NCBI GenBank assembly: GCA_017399445.1
Contig: JAFQCM010000031.1
Location: 1 to 47,651, forward strand
DNA: 47,651 bases
Reading direction: 5' to 3'
Origin: Lachnospiraceae bacterium
GTDB lineage: Bacteria; Bacillota; Clostridia; Lachnospirales; Lachnospiraceae
Part shown: positions 18,008-26,363 of the stretch, in pieces
Layout: each line of letters opens with the position of its first letter
Position numbering within the stretch: position 1 is the stretch's first letter
The notes under the pieces: generated by a model
The model's input: only the letters and a program-made list of their open reading frames with translations
The model's database searches: none
Told to the model about the DNA's origin: nothing
Made by a program: the position numbers and the translations under genes

Positions 18008-18883
18008 ATGAAGGGAAGAGTAATCAAAGGAATTGCAGGTTTCTATTATGTACAAACAAAAACGGGGCTTTATGAATGTAAGGCAAAAGGAATTTTCAGA
18101 AAACAGAAAATTAAAATTATACCAGGTGATTATGTCACCATAGAAGTTTTGAATGAGGAAGAAAAGAAGGGAAATATTGAAACGCTGGCAGATAGAAAAA
18201 ATGAACTGATACGTCCAGTAGTATCTAACGTAGAACAGGCGTTGATCATTTTTGCTGCCAGCCAGCCCGAGCCAAACTTTAATTTGTTAGACAGACTGAT
18301 TTTGTTAATGGAAGAACAGGAAGTAGAAATTTCAATATGTTTTAACAAGGCAGATTTGGTAACAGAGCAAGAAAAAGAAAGATTAAGAGAAATTTACAGA
18401 AATTGTGGCTGTGAAGTATTTTTTACTAGTACAAAAGAAAAACAAGGCATTGGAGAGTTAAAAGAAAAACTCTTTGGGAAAACTACTGTTTTGGCAGGAC
18501 CTTCCGGTGTGGGAAAATCTTCCACCATTAATCTGTTGCAAAATCATGTAATGATGGAAACAGGAGCAGTAAGTGAAAAAATTGCTAGAGGAAAGCATAC
18601 TACAAGGCATGCAGAACTAATTGAAATAGAAGAAGGAACCTATATTGTAGACACACCGGGATTTAGTTCTCTATATACATTAGATATTGAAAAGGAACAA
18701 TTAAAGGAATATTATGAAGAATTCAGAGAATGTAATGGAGGATGCCGCTTTTTAGGCTGCCTTCATTACAAAGAACCGGATTGCCTGGTGAAAGAAAAGG
18801 TAGAATTTGGAGAAATTAGTAAGCTCCGCTATGAAAATTATATTCAAATACTAGAAGAAATTAAGGAAAAAAAGAAATACTAG
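18008..18883 (+). CDS. rsgA: Ribosome small-subunit-dependent GTPase RsgA
   Basis: 291 aa. Circularly permuted GTPase that helps mature the 30S subunit. OB-fold at about 1-75, then the permuted G motifs: FNKADLV (G4) comes before GPSGVGKSS (G1), then DTPGF (G3). The zinc site CNGGCRFLGCLHYKEPDC closes the GTPase part. The ATG at 18008 gives the usual MKGRVIKGI start; an ATG at 17999 overlapping the prkC stop is possible. Only 1 base separates it from prkC. Confidence 0.95.
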   Translation: MKGRVIKGIAGFYYVQTKTGLYECKAKGIFRKQKIKIIPGDYVTIEVLNEEEKKGNIETLADRKNELIRPVVSNVEQALIIFAASQPEPNFNLLDRLILLMEEQEVEISICFNKADLVTEQEKERLREIYRNCGCEVFFTSTKEKQGIGELKEKLFGKTTVLAGPSGVGKSSTINLLQNHVMMETGAVSEKIARGKHTTRHAELIEIEEGTYIVDTPGFSSLYTLDIEKEQLKEYYEEFRECNGGCRFLGCLHYKEPDCLVKEKVEFGEISKLRYENYIQILEEIKEKKKY

Positions 18884-18894
18884 GAGGAAGAAAT

Positions 18895-19548
18895 ATGTTA
18901 GAAATTGCACCATCCATATTATCCGCAGACTTTGCAAAACTTGGAGAGAATATTAAAACAGTGGAACAGGAAGGAGTCAAATATCTGCATATAGATGTAA
19001 TGGATGGACTGTTTGTTCCAAGTATTTCTTTTGGAATGCCGATTATTAGTTCTATTCGAAAAATTACAGATATGGTATTTGATGTACATCTGATGATTGA
19101 AAGTCCGGAAAGGTACATTGAAGAATTTGCAAGATGCGGAGCTGATATCATCACTGTCCACGCAGAAGCCTGCAAACACTTAGACAGAGTAGTAACACAA
19201 ATTAAGGAAGCAGGCTGTAAAGCAGCAGTTGCGTTGAACCCGGCCACACCTTTAAATGCAGTGGAATATGTGCTGGACATGCTGGATATGGTACTGATTA
19301 TGAGTGTAAACCCTGGTTTTGGAGGACAGAAATATATTCCATATTCTACAGAAAAAATCAAAGAGTTAAAAAAGATGATAGAGAATAAGGGAATTTCTAC
19401 TTTGATTGAAGTAGATGGTGGTGTGAATGCTTCGAATGTAGTAGAAATTATGGAGGCTGGCGTAGATATTGCAGTAATGGGGTCTGCGGTATTTGGCGGA
19501 GAGATTAAGGCAAATATTGAAAAAGTATATCAGACAATAAAGAAATAA
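18895..19548 (+). CDS. rpe: Ribulose-phosphate 3-epimerase
   Basis: 217 aa, standard length. Interconverts ribulose 5-phosphate and xylulose 5-phosphate in the pentose phosphate pathway. It is a TIM barrel with APSILSADF at the start, HIDVMDGLFVP (metal-binding His/Asp), VHLMIE, MSVNPGFGGQK (phosphate loop) and EVDGGVN. AGGAGGAAG precedes the ATG at the normal distance. In Bacillus thiN follows rpe; here ychF does instead. Confidence 0.96.
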   Translation: MLEIAPSILSADFAKLGENIKTVEQEGVKYLHIDVMDGLFVPSISFGMPIISSIRKITDMVFDVHLMIESPERYIEEFARCGADIITVHAEACKHLDRVVTQIKEAGCKAAVALNPATPLNAVEYVLDMLDMVLIMSVNPGFGGQKYIPYSTEKIKELKKMIENKGISTLIEVDGGVNASNVVEIMEAGVDIAVMGSAVFGGEIKANIEKVYQTIKK

Positions 19549-19613
19549 ATAAGTAAATTTGAAAATAAGCAAACCCTATAGAATAAAGAAAAAACAAAGG
19601 AGACATAGAAAAA

Positions 19614-20711
19614 ATGAAATTAGGAATCGTAGGTTTACCAAACGTAGGAAAAAGCACATTATTTAATTCATTAACAAAAGCAGGAGCAGAATCCGCAAAT
19701 TATCCATTCTGTACTATTGACCCAAACGTAGGAATCGTAACTGTTCCGGATGAAAGATTAAAACAGTTGGGAGATTTATACAACTCTAAAAAAGTAACTC
19801 CTGCAGTTATTGAATTTGTAGACATTGCTGGATTAGTAAAAGGTGCTTCCAAAGGAGAAGGTTTAGGAAACCAGTTCCTTTCTAATATTCGTGAAGTTGA
19901 CGCAGTAGTGCATGTGGTACGTTGTTTTGAAGATACTAATGTAGTACATGTGGACGGAAGCGTAAATCCACTTCGTGACATTGAAACCATTAATTTAGAA
20001 CTTATTTTCTCTGATATTGAAATTCTGGAAAGGAGATATGCAAAGGCAGTAAAAGGGGCAAGAAACGACAAGTCTTTAGCAAAGGAAGTAGCTTTAATCG
20101 AAAGATTAAAAGCTCACTTAGAAGAAAACAAGCTGGCAAAAGTATTTGAACCGGCAGACGAAGATGAAGAAGCTTTATTAGTTTCGTACAATCTATTAAC
20201 TTATAAACCTGTTATTTTTGCGGCAAACGTTTCCGAAGATGATTTGGCAGATGATGGAGCAAACAATGAATATGTAAATTCAGTAAGAGAACTCGCAAAA
20301 GAAAACCACAGTGAAGTGTTTGTAATCTGTGCGCAGATTGAACAGGAAATTGCAGAACTGGATGATGATGAAAAACAGGAATTTTTAGAAGATTTAGGAT
20401 TAAAAGAATCTGGTCTGGAAAAATTAATTAAGGCAAGCTACAGTTTGCTTGGTCTTATCAGTTATTTAACTTCCGGAGAAGATGAAACAAGAGCATGGAC
20501 AATCAAGAAGGGAACTAAGGCACCACAAGCAGCTGGAAAAATCCATACCGATTTTGAAAGAGGATTCATTAAGGCAGAAGTAGTATATTATCAAGATTTA
20601 CTGGATTGTAAGACTTATGCAGCAGCAAAGGAAAAAGGTCTGGTAAGAGTAGAAGGGAAGGAATATGTAGTAAAAGACGGAGATGTCATCCTCTTCCGTT
20701 TTAATGTGTAA
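19614..20711 (+). CDS. ychF: Redox-regulated ATPase/GTPase YchF (Obg family)
   Basis: 365 aa. OLA1/YchF-type P-loop protein that binds ATP and ribosomes and is linked to stress responses. The N-terminus GIVGLPNVGKSTLFN holds the P-loop; DIAGLVKGASKGEG is the G3 region. A coiled-coil insert follows (about 130-200) and a C-terminal TGS domain carries TSGEDETRAW and GKIHTDFERGFIKAEV. GGAG lies about 10 bases before the ATG. It has a 65-base gap to rpe and a strong hairpin after it. Confidence 0.96.
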   Translation: MKLGIVGLPNVGKSTLFNSLTKAGAESANYPFCTIDPNVGIVTVPDERLKQLGDLYNSKKVTPAVIEFVDIAGLVKGASKGEGLGNQFLSNIREVDAVVHVVRCFEDTNVVHVDGSVNPLRDIETINLELIFSDIEILERRYAKAVKGARNDKSLAKEVALIERLKAHLEENKLAKVFEPADEDEEALLVSYNLLTYKPVIFAANVSEDDLADDGANNEYVNSVRELAKENHSEVFVICAQIEQEIAELDDDEKQEFLEDLGLKESGLEKLIKASYSLLGLISYLTSGEDETRAWTIKKGTKAPQAAGKIHTDFERGFIKAEVVYYQDLLDCKTYAAAKEKGLVRVEGKEYVVKDGDVILFRFNV

Positions 20712-20724
20712 AAATAAAAAAGTA

Positions 20725-20752
20725 ATAATGGCGGCTGTCTGGCCGCCATTAT
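20725..20752 (+). terminator. GC-rich hairpin after ychF
   Basis: ATAATGGCGGC (20725-20735) and GCCGCCATTAT (20742-20752) form a perfect 11-bp stem with a 6-nt loop. The + strand has no U-tract after it; an A-rich stretch precedes it, so the better intrinsic terminator reads on the minus strand. It probably still ends or stabilises the ychF mRNA. Confidence 0.6.
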
Positions 20753-20822
20753 GTGTCGAATGGTGACGAACGATTTTTGTTGCTTTTTAGCAGAAAAGAA
20801 ATTAAAATGTAGAAAGGATCGA

Positions 20823-21680
20823 ATGATGAGTGATTATAGTATTAGTTTCCCTAATTTAGGAATTTATTTGGATTATGTGCCAAAGTCCTTTGAAGTTTTT
20901 GGTTTTAAAGTTGCCCTTTATGGAGTCATTATAGGAATTGGTATGTTTCTTGGATTGTGTTATGCTGCCAGAGAAGCAAAACGTACGGGACAGAATCCGG
21001 ATGATTATTGGGATTTGTTTCTCTATTTAATGGTATTTTCGCTAATTGGTGCAAGAATTTATTATGTTATTTTCTCTTGGGATATGTATAAAGGCGATCT
21101 TTTAAGTATATTGAATGTGAGGAATGGAGGTCTTGCCATTTATGGCGGTGTAATTGGTGGGGCAATTACCATATATTTTTATTCCAAAAAGAAAAAAATC
21201 CCGTTTTTGCAATTAACTGACACCGTAATTCCAGGACTTTTAATAGGACAGATTATGGGGAGATATGGTAATTTTACAAACAGAGAAGCATTTGGTGGAT
21301 ATTGTGATGGGCTTTTTGCCATGCGACTTCCAGTTGCAATGGTGAATCGCAGTCAGATAACAGAAGATATTGCTATGCATATGGTAGAAGGAACAAATTA
21401 TATTCAGGTTCATCCCACATTTTTGTATGAATCTTTATGGAATCTTTGTGTATTGATTTTCCTGTTGGTCTACAGAAAAAATAAGAAGTTTCAAGGTGAA
21501 CTGACAGCCCTATATTTTATTGGATATGGAATTGGCAGGGCATGGATTGAAGGATTGAGAACAGACCAGCTGCTTCTTCCGTTTGTGGGACTTCCAGTAT
21601 CACAGGTTTTAGCAGTTATATTAATAATAGTAGGGACAACTATGATTGTTTGGAGAAGAAAAAGAAAAAATGTTAGTTAA
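20823..21680 (+). CDS. lgt: Prolipoprotein diacylglyceryl transferase
   Basis: 285 aa. Transfers diacylglycerol from phosphatidylglycerol to the lipobox Cys of prolipoproteins, in the membrane. Signatures: NGGLAIYGGVIGG, the Lgt motif GRYGNFTNREAFGG and HPTFLYESLWN. About seven hydrophobic segments fit the family. The start is ATG 20823 or the adjacent ATG at 20826; AGAAAGG at 20811 suits either. This window itself encodes three likely Lgt substrates (the first gene, MalE and the amylase). Confidence 0.94.
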   Translation: MMSDYSISFPNLGIYLDYVPKSFEVFGFKVALYGVIIGIGMFLGLCYAAREAKRTGQNPDDYWDLFLYLMVFSLIGARIYYVIFSWDMYKGDLLSILNVRNGGLAIYGGVIGGAITIYFYSKKKKIPFLQLTDTVIPGLLIGQIMGRYGNFTNREAFGGYCDGLFAMRLPVAMVNRSQITEDIAMHMVEGTNYIQVHPTFLYESLWNLCVLIFLLVYRKNKKFQGELTALYFIGYGIGRAWIEGLRTDQLLLPFVGLPVSQVLAVILIIVGTTMIVWRRKRKNVS

Positions 21681-21720
21681 GTCAGTAAAAATGGAGAAGA
21701 GTGGATTAGGGGACGAAAGG

Positions 21721-21867
21721 ATGAAAATATTAGAAGAAAAAATTGAAGAAGAACGAAGTAAATTAAATTATGCAATTGAAAAGAACGAAGATTATGATGT
21801 GATATATGAACTAAGTATTGGAGTGGATAAATTACTAGAAGAGTATATCAAAATGAGAAAAAATTAG
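21721..21867 (+). CDS. Spo0E-like sporulation regulatory protein
   Basis: 48 aa from the ATG at 21721. Spo0E-family aspartyl-phosphatases are short helical hairpins that remove phosphate from Spo0A or its partners and so restrain sporulation. The match is the pattern EEERSKLNYAI, a short turn, then ELSIGVDKLLEEY, the form of the family signature SxxLDxLI. Longer starts at 21646 or 21670 would overlap the end of lgt; GGAG at 21652 could serve 21670. The best-fitting core begins at 21721. Low certainty on the start, fair on the family. Confidence 0.6.
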   Translation: MKILEEKIEEERSKLNYAIEKNEDYDVIYELSIGVDKLLEEYIKMRKN

Positions 21868-21881
21868 TTATATTATACGCG

Positions 21882-21935
21882 GCAGAGAGGATTTGAAACG
21901 ATGTAAAAAGTTTCAAACCCTCTCTGTTTGTATTT
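21882..21935 (+). terminator. Strong rho-independent terminator before the dcw cluster
   Basis: Positions 21882-21899 pair with 21910-21927 (about 17 bp, one interior mismatch), loop of 10 nt, followed by a T-rich tail (tttgtatttg). It separates the lgt/Spo0E-like transcript from the mraZ promoter. Confidence 0.85.
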
Positions 21936-21972
21936 GTATGTGAAAAACATGTGGAAAACTCAAATAAAACAC

Positions 21973-22001
21973 TTGAAATTTAGTGGATAATCATATAAAA
22001 T
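21973..22001 (+). promoter_or_regulatory. Sigma-A promoter of the mraZ (dcw) operon
   Basis: TTGAAA (21973-21978), 17-bp spacer, TAAAAT (21996-22001). Transcription would start near 22008, just before five MraZ-type boxes. A lone GTGG at 21983 lies in the spacer. Confidence 0.65.
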
Positions 22002-22010
22002 ATCTGTATG

Positions 22011-22060
22011 AGTGGAGAAAAGTGGATGGAAATGGTTCCTGGTGGAGGAAAGTGGTGAGT
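22011..22060 (+). promoter_or_regulatory. MraZ operator: five TGG boxes, 10-bp phase
   Basis: The boxes AGTGGAG, AGTGGAT, AATGGTT, GGTGGAG and AGTGGTG start at 22011, 22021, 22031, 22041 and 22051. TGG is invariant in each, one helical turn apart. MraZ is a ring-shaped repressor known to bind tandem TGG-containing repeats before its own gene. The last boxes overlap the mraZ ribosome site, so binding could block elongation as well as initiation. Confidence 0.8.
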
Positions 22061-22064
22061 GCGT

Positions 22065-22496
22065 ATGTTCATGGGGGAGTATAACCACACAATTGATGCA
22101 AAGGGCAGATTAATTGTACCGGCCAAATTTCGTGAAGAACTTGGAGATGAGTTTGTAATTACGAAAGGTTTGGACGGTTGTTTGTGCGTTTATACTAACG
22201 ATGAATGGGCCACTTTTGAAGAAAAACTGAGGGCACTTCCATTTACAAATAAAAACGCAAGAAAAATGACCCGTTTCTTTATGGCTGGAGCTACTAGCTG
22301 TGAAGTGGACAAGCAAGGGAGAATACTAGTACCTGCAATTCTTAGAGAATTTGCGGAGATTGAAAAAGATGTAGTTTTAGTAGGTGTTGCAAGCAGAATA
22401 GAAATATGGAGTAAAGATAAGTGGAATGAGAACTGTACATATGATGATGTGGAAGACATTGCCGAAAGTATGGCAGAACTTGGAATAAGTCTTTAG
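22065..22496 (+). CDS. mraZ: Transcriptional regulator MraZ
   Basis: 143 aa from ATG 22065, the family's usual length. MraZ has two AbrB-like DNA-binding halves with DxxxR motifs, here [13 protein letters not shown] and [13 protein letters not shown], and forms ring oligomers. It represses its own operon. A GTG at 22059 is better spaced from GGAGG (22044-22048) and would add two residues. Opens the dcw cluster; rsmH follows 17 bases later. The five boxes just upstream make autoregulation very likely. Confidence 0.96.
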   Translation: MFMGEYNHTIDAKGRLIVPAKFREELGDEFVITKGLDGCLCVYTNDEWATFEEKLRALPFTNKNARKMTRFFMAGATSCEVDKQGRILVPAILREFAEIEKDVVLVGVASRIEIWSKDKWNENCTYDDVEDIAESMAELGISL

Positions 22497-22513
22497 TCAT
22501 GTAGGGAGGCACT

Positions 22514-23464
22514 ATGGAATTTAAGCATAAATCAGTATTATTAGAAGAGACAGTTTCATCACTAAACATAAAGCCAGATGGAATCTATGTGGATGGTACA
22601 CTTGGGGGTGGCGGCCATTCTTTAGAAATCTGTAAACAGCTTTCAGAAAAAGGCAGACTGATTGGAATTGATCAGGATGACGCAGCTATTGCAGCAGCAA
22701 CAGAACGATTAAAAGAACATAAAGAGAAAGTTACTATTATACGAAGCAACTATTGCAATATGAAACAGTGTTTAGAGGAAATAGGAATCCAGAAAGTAGA
22801 TGGAATTATTTTGGATTTAGGGGTTTCTTCCTATCAGTTAGATACAGCAGAAAGAGGATTTACTTATAGAGAAAATGCACCGCTTGATATGAGAATGGAT
22901 AGAAGACAAGCTCTTACTGCCAAAGACATTGTAAATGAATACAGTGAAATGGAGATATTTCGTATTATTCGTGATTATGGTGAAGACAGATTTGCAAAGA
23001 ACATTGCAAAGCATATTGTGAGAGCAAGAGAAGAGAAGATAATAGAAACAACAGATGAGTTAACGGAAATTATCAAACAGGCAATTCCGGCAAAGGTAAG
23101 AAAAACAGGTGGACATCCTTCTAAAAGAACATTTCAGGCAATTCGAATTGAGTTAAATAAAGAATTAGAAGTATTAGAAAATTCTTTAGATGAGATGATC
23201 GATTTGCTTAATGAAGATGGACATTTAAGTATTATTACCTTTCACTCGTTAGAGGACAGAATTGTAAAAAGTAATTTTCGTAAAAATGAAAATCCATGTA
23301 TATGTCCATCGGAATTTCCAGTGTGTGTATGTGGGAAAAAGAGCAAGGGAAGGGTAGTTACCAGAAAGCCAATACTCCCAAGCCAAGAAGAATTGATAGA
23401 AAATTCACGTTCAAAAAGTGCTAAATTAAGAGTATTTATGCGTGGAAGTGAGGAAAGGGGATAG
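22514..23464 (+). CDS. rsmH: 16S rRNA (cytosine-1402-N4)-methyltransferase
   Basis: 316 aa. Methylates N4 of C1402 in 16S r[11 protein letters not shown] at the start, the SAM-binding [35 protein letters not shown] and the later SFHSLEDR-type motif (here [11 protein letters not shown]) are all present. GGGAGG precedes the ATG. ftsL follows after 5 bases. Gene order mraZ-rsmH-ftsL is the classic head of the dcw operon. Confidence 0.97.
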   Translation: MEFKHKSVLLEETVSSLNIKPDGIYVDGTLGGGGHSLEICKQLSEKGRLIGIDQDDAAIAAATERLKEHKEKVTIIRSNYCNMKQCLEEIGIQKVDGIILDLGVSSYQLDTAERGFTYRENAPLDMRMDRRQALTAKDIVNEYSEMEIFRIIRDYGEDRFAKNIAKHIVRAREEKIIETTDELTEIIKQAIPAKVRKTGGHPSKRTFQAIRIELNKELEVLENSLDEMIDLLNEDGHLSIITFHSLEDRIVKSNFRKNENPCICPSEFPVCVCGKKSKGRVVTRKPILPSQEELIENSRSKSAKLRVFMRGSEERG

Positions 23465-23469
23465 TAGTT

Positions 23470-23955
23470 ATGGCAAGAAAAACAGTACAAAACAAAAGGA
23501 GAATGGAGCAAAATAATCTATATGTTTATGGAAATACGGTGCGCCAGCTAGAAACCGCTCCAGAAATTAATCCAAATCAGCCGGAACGACGGGTAACCAG
23601 AAATGCAGTCCGTAAAAACAGAGAAAAAGCAAAACGTATGAATCCTGCATATGTGTTATTCCTTTCAGCAGCAACTATCGTGACAGTTGCAGTGTGTTTT
23701 CAATATGTACAATTAAGATCTGAGATTACAGGACGTATTGAGAATATTGCAGCATTGGAAGCAGAGCTTTCCGATTTAAAAATTGAAAATGATGCAGAAT
23801 ATAGTAGAATCACCAACTCTGTTAATTTAGAAGAAATCAAGCAAACTGCTATGGAAGAACTTGGGATGGTATATGCCAATGAAGACCAGGTGGTCCTGTA
23901 CGAAGACAAAGAAGCAGAATATTTCAGACAGTATGAGGATATTCCGGAAGAGTAA
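23470..23955 (+). CDS. ftsL: Cell division protein FtsL
   Basis: 161 aa. Bitopic divisome protein that, with DivIC/FtsB, activates FtsW-FtsI. A long basic cytoplasmic tail (about 1-57) is followed by one membrane segment (about 59-78). An outside coiled coil of about 40 residues (ITGRIENIAALEAELSDLK) comes next, and the stretch EELGMVYANEDQVV is typical of FtsL/DivIC ends. The sequence is poorly conserved, so the call rests on topology and on position between rsmH and a class B PBP. Confidence 0.85.
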   Translation: MARKTVQNKRRMEQNNLYVYGNTVRQLETAPEINPNQPERRVTRNAVRKNREKAKRMNPAYVLFLSAATIVTVAVCFQYVQLRSEITGRIENIAALEAELSDLKIENDAEYSRITNSVNLEEIKQTAMEELGMVYANEDQVVLYEDKEAEYFRQYEDIPEE

Positions 23956-23983
23956 GCTTGTGAGATTGTAAGGTGTTTTAAAT

Positions 23984-26314
23984 ATGGAGAAAAAAAGAAA
24001 AAAGGACAAGTTGAGATTCACAAGAAAAATGCAAAAGAAGCTGGCGGTGTTGTTTATTTTCATCATGCTGGCTTTAATTGGTTTAGTGGGAAGACTTGTG
24101 TATATTTATAGAAGTGATGGTGAAAAGTACAGTAAACAGGTGCTGGCTCACCAGAATTACGATAGTAGAAGTATCGTGGCAAAACGTGGAGATATTGTGG
24201 ACCGGAAAGGAACTGTACTTGCTACAAGTGAAGAAGTTTATAATGTCATTGTAGATGCCAAGGTTATGACTACTTCTCTAAAAGGAGAATGTGTAGAACC
24301 AACCATACAGGCATTAGTGAAATGTTTTGGAGCAGAAGAAAGCAAAATAAGAGAATTTATTACTACAAATTCTACTTCTCAATATTATGTATTATTGAAA
24401 AAGGTTCCTTACGAACAGATGCAGTCATTTCAGGATTTGGTAAATCAGGTGGATGATTCAGGCAAAAAGGTAAATCCTAATATTAAAGGAGTATGGTTTG
24501 AAAAAGAATATACCAGAAAATATAATTATGGTAGTTTAGCCTGTGATTTGTTAGGATTTACACTTGGAACAGGAACCCAGGGTATGTTTGGGATAGAGGA
24601 ATCTTATAATGAATATCTTACAGGAATCAATGGTAGAGAATATGGATATTTGAATTCTGATTCTGAGTTAGAGCGTACGGTAAAAGAACCAGTGAATGGG
24701 AATACAGTTGTATCAACTATTGATATAAACACTCAGCAAATTGTAGAAAAGTATATTCAGAAATTTAACGAAGACCATAAAAATGAAGCAAGGGAAGGTA
24801 ATGGTGCGGAAAATATAGGTGTCATTATTGCAAATCCAAATAATGGAGAAATCTATGCCATGGCATCCAGCCCGGATTTTGATTTGAATAATCCGAAAGA
24901 AATTGATGGTCTTGAAGGTATGGATGACGAAAAAGCAATGGAAGCTATGAACAGCCGGTGGAAAAATTTCTGTATTGCAGAAAACTATGAGCCGGGTTCT
25001 ACTGCAAAACCATTTACCGTAGCAGCAGGAATTGAGTCAGGAAAAATGACGGGAGAAGAAACATATTACTGTGATGGTGTTCAAACTGTTGGTGGACACA
25101 ATATTAAGTGTGTAAACCGTAGCGGTCATGGAACAGAAACGGTAGCACTGGCTATTTCTAATTCGTGTAATGATGCTTTGATGCAAATGGCATCTGTAAT
25201 CGAAGTGGATGAATTTTGTAAATATCAAAGTATATTTAATATTGGATATAAAACTGGTGTTGATTTGCCGGGAGAAGAAAGTGGTCTTATTTACACAGCA
25301 GAAAATATGGGACCTACAGACCTTGCCTGTAACTCTTTTGGACAGAACTTCAATGTAAATATGGTACAAATGGTAGCTGGTTTTTCTTCCTTAATTAATG
25401 GTGGATATTATTATCAGCCTCATGTAGTGAAAAAAATTACCAGTGCTAATGGTGGTACTGTAGAAACTATGGACAGTAAATTAATTCGTCAAACAGTTTC
25501 AGCAGCTACCAGCGAAAAAATGAGAAGTTATCTCTTCGAAACTGTCCAAAACGGAACTGGTAGAAGTGCAAAAGTGCCAGGATATTCTATGGGTGGTAAA
25601 ACTGGTACTGCAGAGCGTGTAGGACGAGATAAAAAAAATTATTTAATTTCTTTTATTGGATATGCACCAGCAGAAAAACCACAGGTAGTAGTTTATGTAG
25701 TAATTGACAGACCAAATATTTACCCTCAGTCACAGAGTAAATATGCTACCACTTTAGCAAAAGATATTATGACAGAAGTACTTCCATACATGAATATTTT
25801 CCCGGATCAGGAATATACCACAGAAGAATTGGAAGCTATGGCTGAACAGAATAATGAAAACCAGACAGCTGGTGAAGGAGGTTCCGCCATAACCAATGGT
25901 GAAGAACAGACTGGTACTGACGGCGAAAATCAGACCACAACCAATGGTGAAGAACAGACAGGTGCTGACGGCGAAAATCAGACCACAACTAATGGTGAAG
26001 AACAGACAGGGACTGGTGGTGGAAACCAGACAACAGTCAATGGCGAAAATCAGACCGCTGCCAATGGTGAAAATCCAACTGGACAGCAAGGTGAAACTAC
26101 AGAAAATAATTCTGAAAATCAAGAGGGTACAGAGAATAATGAAACCACAAACGGTGATACTACATCAGAGGAGAACGACCCATACTATGATCCGGAAACT
26201 GGAGATAATTTAGATCCCAACTTTAGTTATACAGAAGAAACTACATCGGAAGATAGCGGAGAGAATTCTACAGAAGAAAGTAGAATACAGGATTCTACAG
26301 AGAATAATAACTGA
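23984..26314 (+). CDS. ftsI: Class B penicillin-binding protein, FtsI/PBP2b-type, with a repeat tail
   Basis: 776 aa. Septal transpeptidase. A short basic tail and one membrane helix (about 15-38) precede the dimerisation domain. The catalytic domain holds Ser339 in PGSTAK, S394-C-N and the KTG box at Lys539 (GGKTGTAE). Unlike its neighbour it has no PASTA domain. Instead about 155 residues after the catalytic domain are rich in Asn, Gln, Glu, Gly and Thr, with three 16-residue repeats based on NGEEQTGTDGENQTTT and an acidic end. Such a tail is outside the wall-facing enzyme core and could act as a spacer or bind the wall. AAGGTG precedes the ATG. Confidence 0.9.
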   Translation: MEKKRKKDKLRFTRKMQKKLAVLFIFIMLALIGLVGRLVYIYRSDGEKYSKQVLAHQNYDSRSIVAKRGDIVDRKGTVLATSEEVYNVIVDAKVMTTSLKGECVEPTIQALVKCFGAEESKIREFITTNSTSQYYVLLKKVPYEQMQSFQDLVNQVDDSGKKVNPNIKGVWFEKEYTRKYNYGSLACDLLGFTLGTGTQGMFGIEESYNEYLTGINGREYGYLNSDSELERTVKEPVNGNTVVSTIDINTQQIVEKYIQKFNEDHKNEAREGNGAENIGVIIANPNNGEIYAMASSPDFDLNNPKEIDGLEGMDDEKAMEAMNSRWKNFCIAENYEPGSTAKPFTVAAGIESGKMTGEETYYCDGVQTVGGHNIKCVNRSGHGTETVALAISNSCNDALMQMASVIEVDEFCKYQSIFNIGYKTGVDLPGEESGLIYTAENMGPTDLACNSFGQNFNVNMVQMVAGFSSLINGGYYYQPHVVKKITSANGGTVETMDSKLIRQTVSAATSEKMRSYLFETVQNGTGRSAKVPGYSMGGKTGTAERVGRDKKNYLISFIGYAPAEKPQVVVYVVIDRPNIYPQSQSKYATTLAKDIMTEVLPYMNIFPDQEYTTEELEAMAEQNNENQTAGEGGSAITNGEEQTGTDGENQTTTNGEEQTGADGENQTTTNGEEQTGTGGGNQTTVNGENQTAANGENPTGQQGETTENNSENQEGTENNETTNGDTTSEENDPYYDPETGDNLDPNFSYTEETTSEDSGENSTEESRIQDSTENNN
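25891..26034 (+). repeat. 48-bp tandem repeat inside ftsI
   Basis: Three in-frame 48-bp units start at 25891, 25939 and 25987; the first two differ at only a couple of positions, the third is more diverged, and degenerate fragments continue to about 26090. Each unit codes for 16 residues. Because units are a multiple of 3, copy-number change would lengthen or shorten the tail without breaking the frame. Confidence 0.9.
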
Positions 26315-26330
26315 TACATAAGCATAGGAT
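26302..26330 (+). promoter_or_regulatory. Candidate sigma-E promoter for spoVD
   Basis: GAATAAT (26302-26308), 14-bp spacer, CATAGGAT (26323-26330). The B. subtilis sigma-E consensus is kmATATT, 14-15 bp, CATACAHT; this site keeps 6 of 7 and 6 of 8 positions. spoVD is a sigma-E gene in B. subtilis. The -10 lies inside the left arm of the hairpin described next. By eye only, so moderate. Confidence 0.4.
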
Positions 26331-26363
26331 AATATAAATCCAGTGTATGTGATCCTATGCTTA
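26319..26363 (+). promoter_or_regulatory. Hairpin that buries the spoVD start codon
   Basis: TAAGCATAGGAT (26319-26330) and ATCCTATGCTTA (26352-26363) are perfect 12-bp inverted repeats with a 21-nt loop. The ATG of the second PBP (26357-26359) is in the right arm. No U-tract follows on either strand, so it is not a terminator. No Shine-Dalgarno is visible before this ATG. Confidence 0.7.

Noticed and set aside
25891..26034. CRISPR-like array
   Set aside because: The 48-bp units are contiguous, coding and in frame, with no spacers.
25896..26213. 105-codon + strand frame inside ftsI
   Set aside because: It follows the 48-bp tandem repeat in another frame; periodic DNA without stops explains it.
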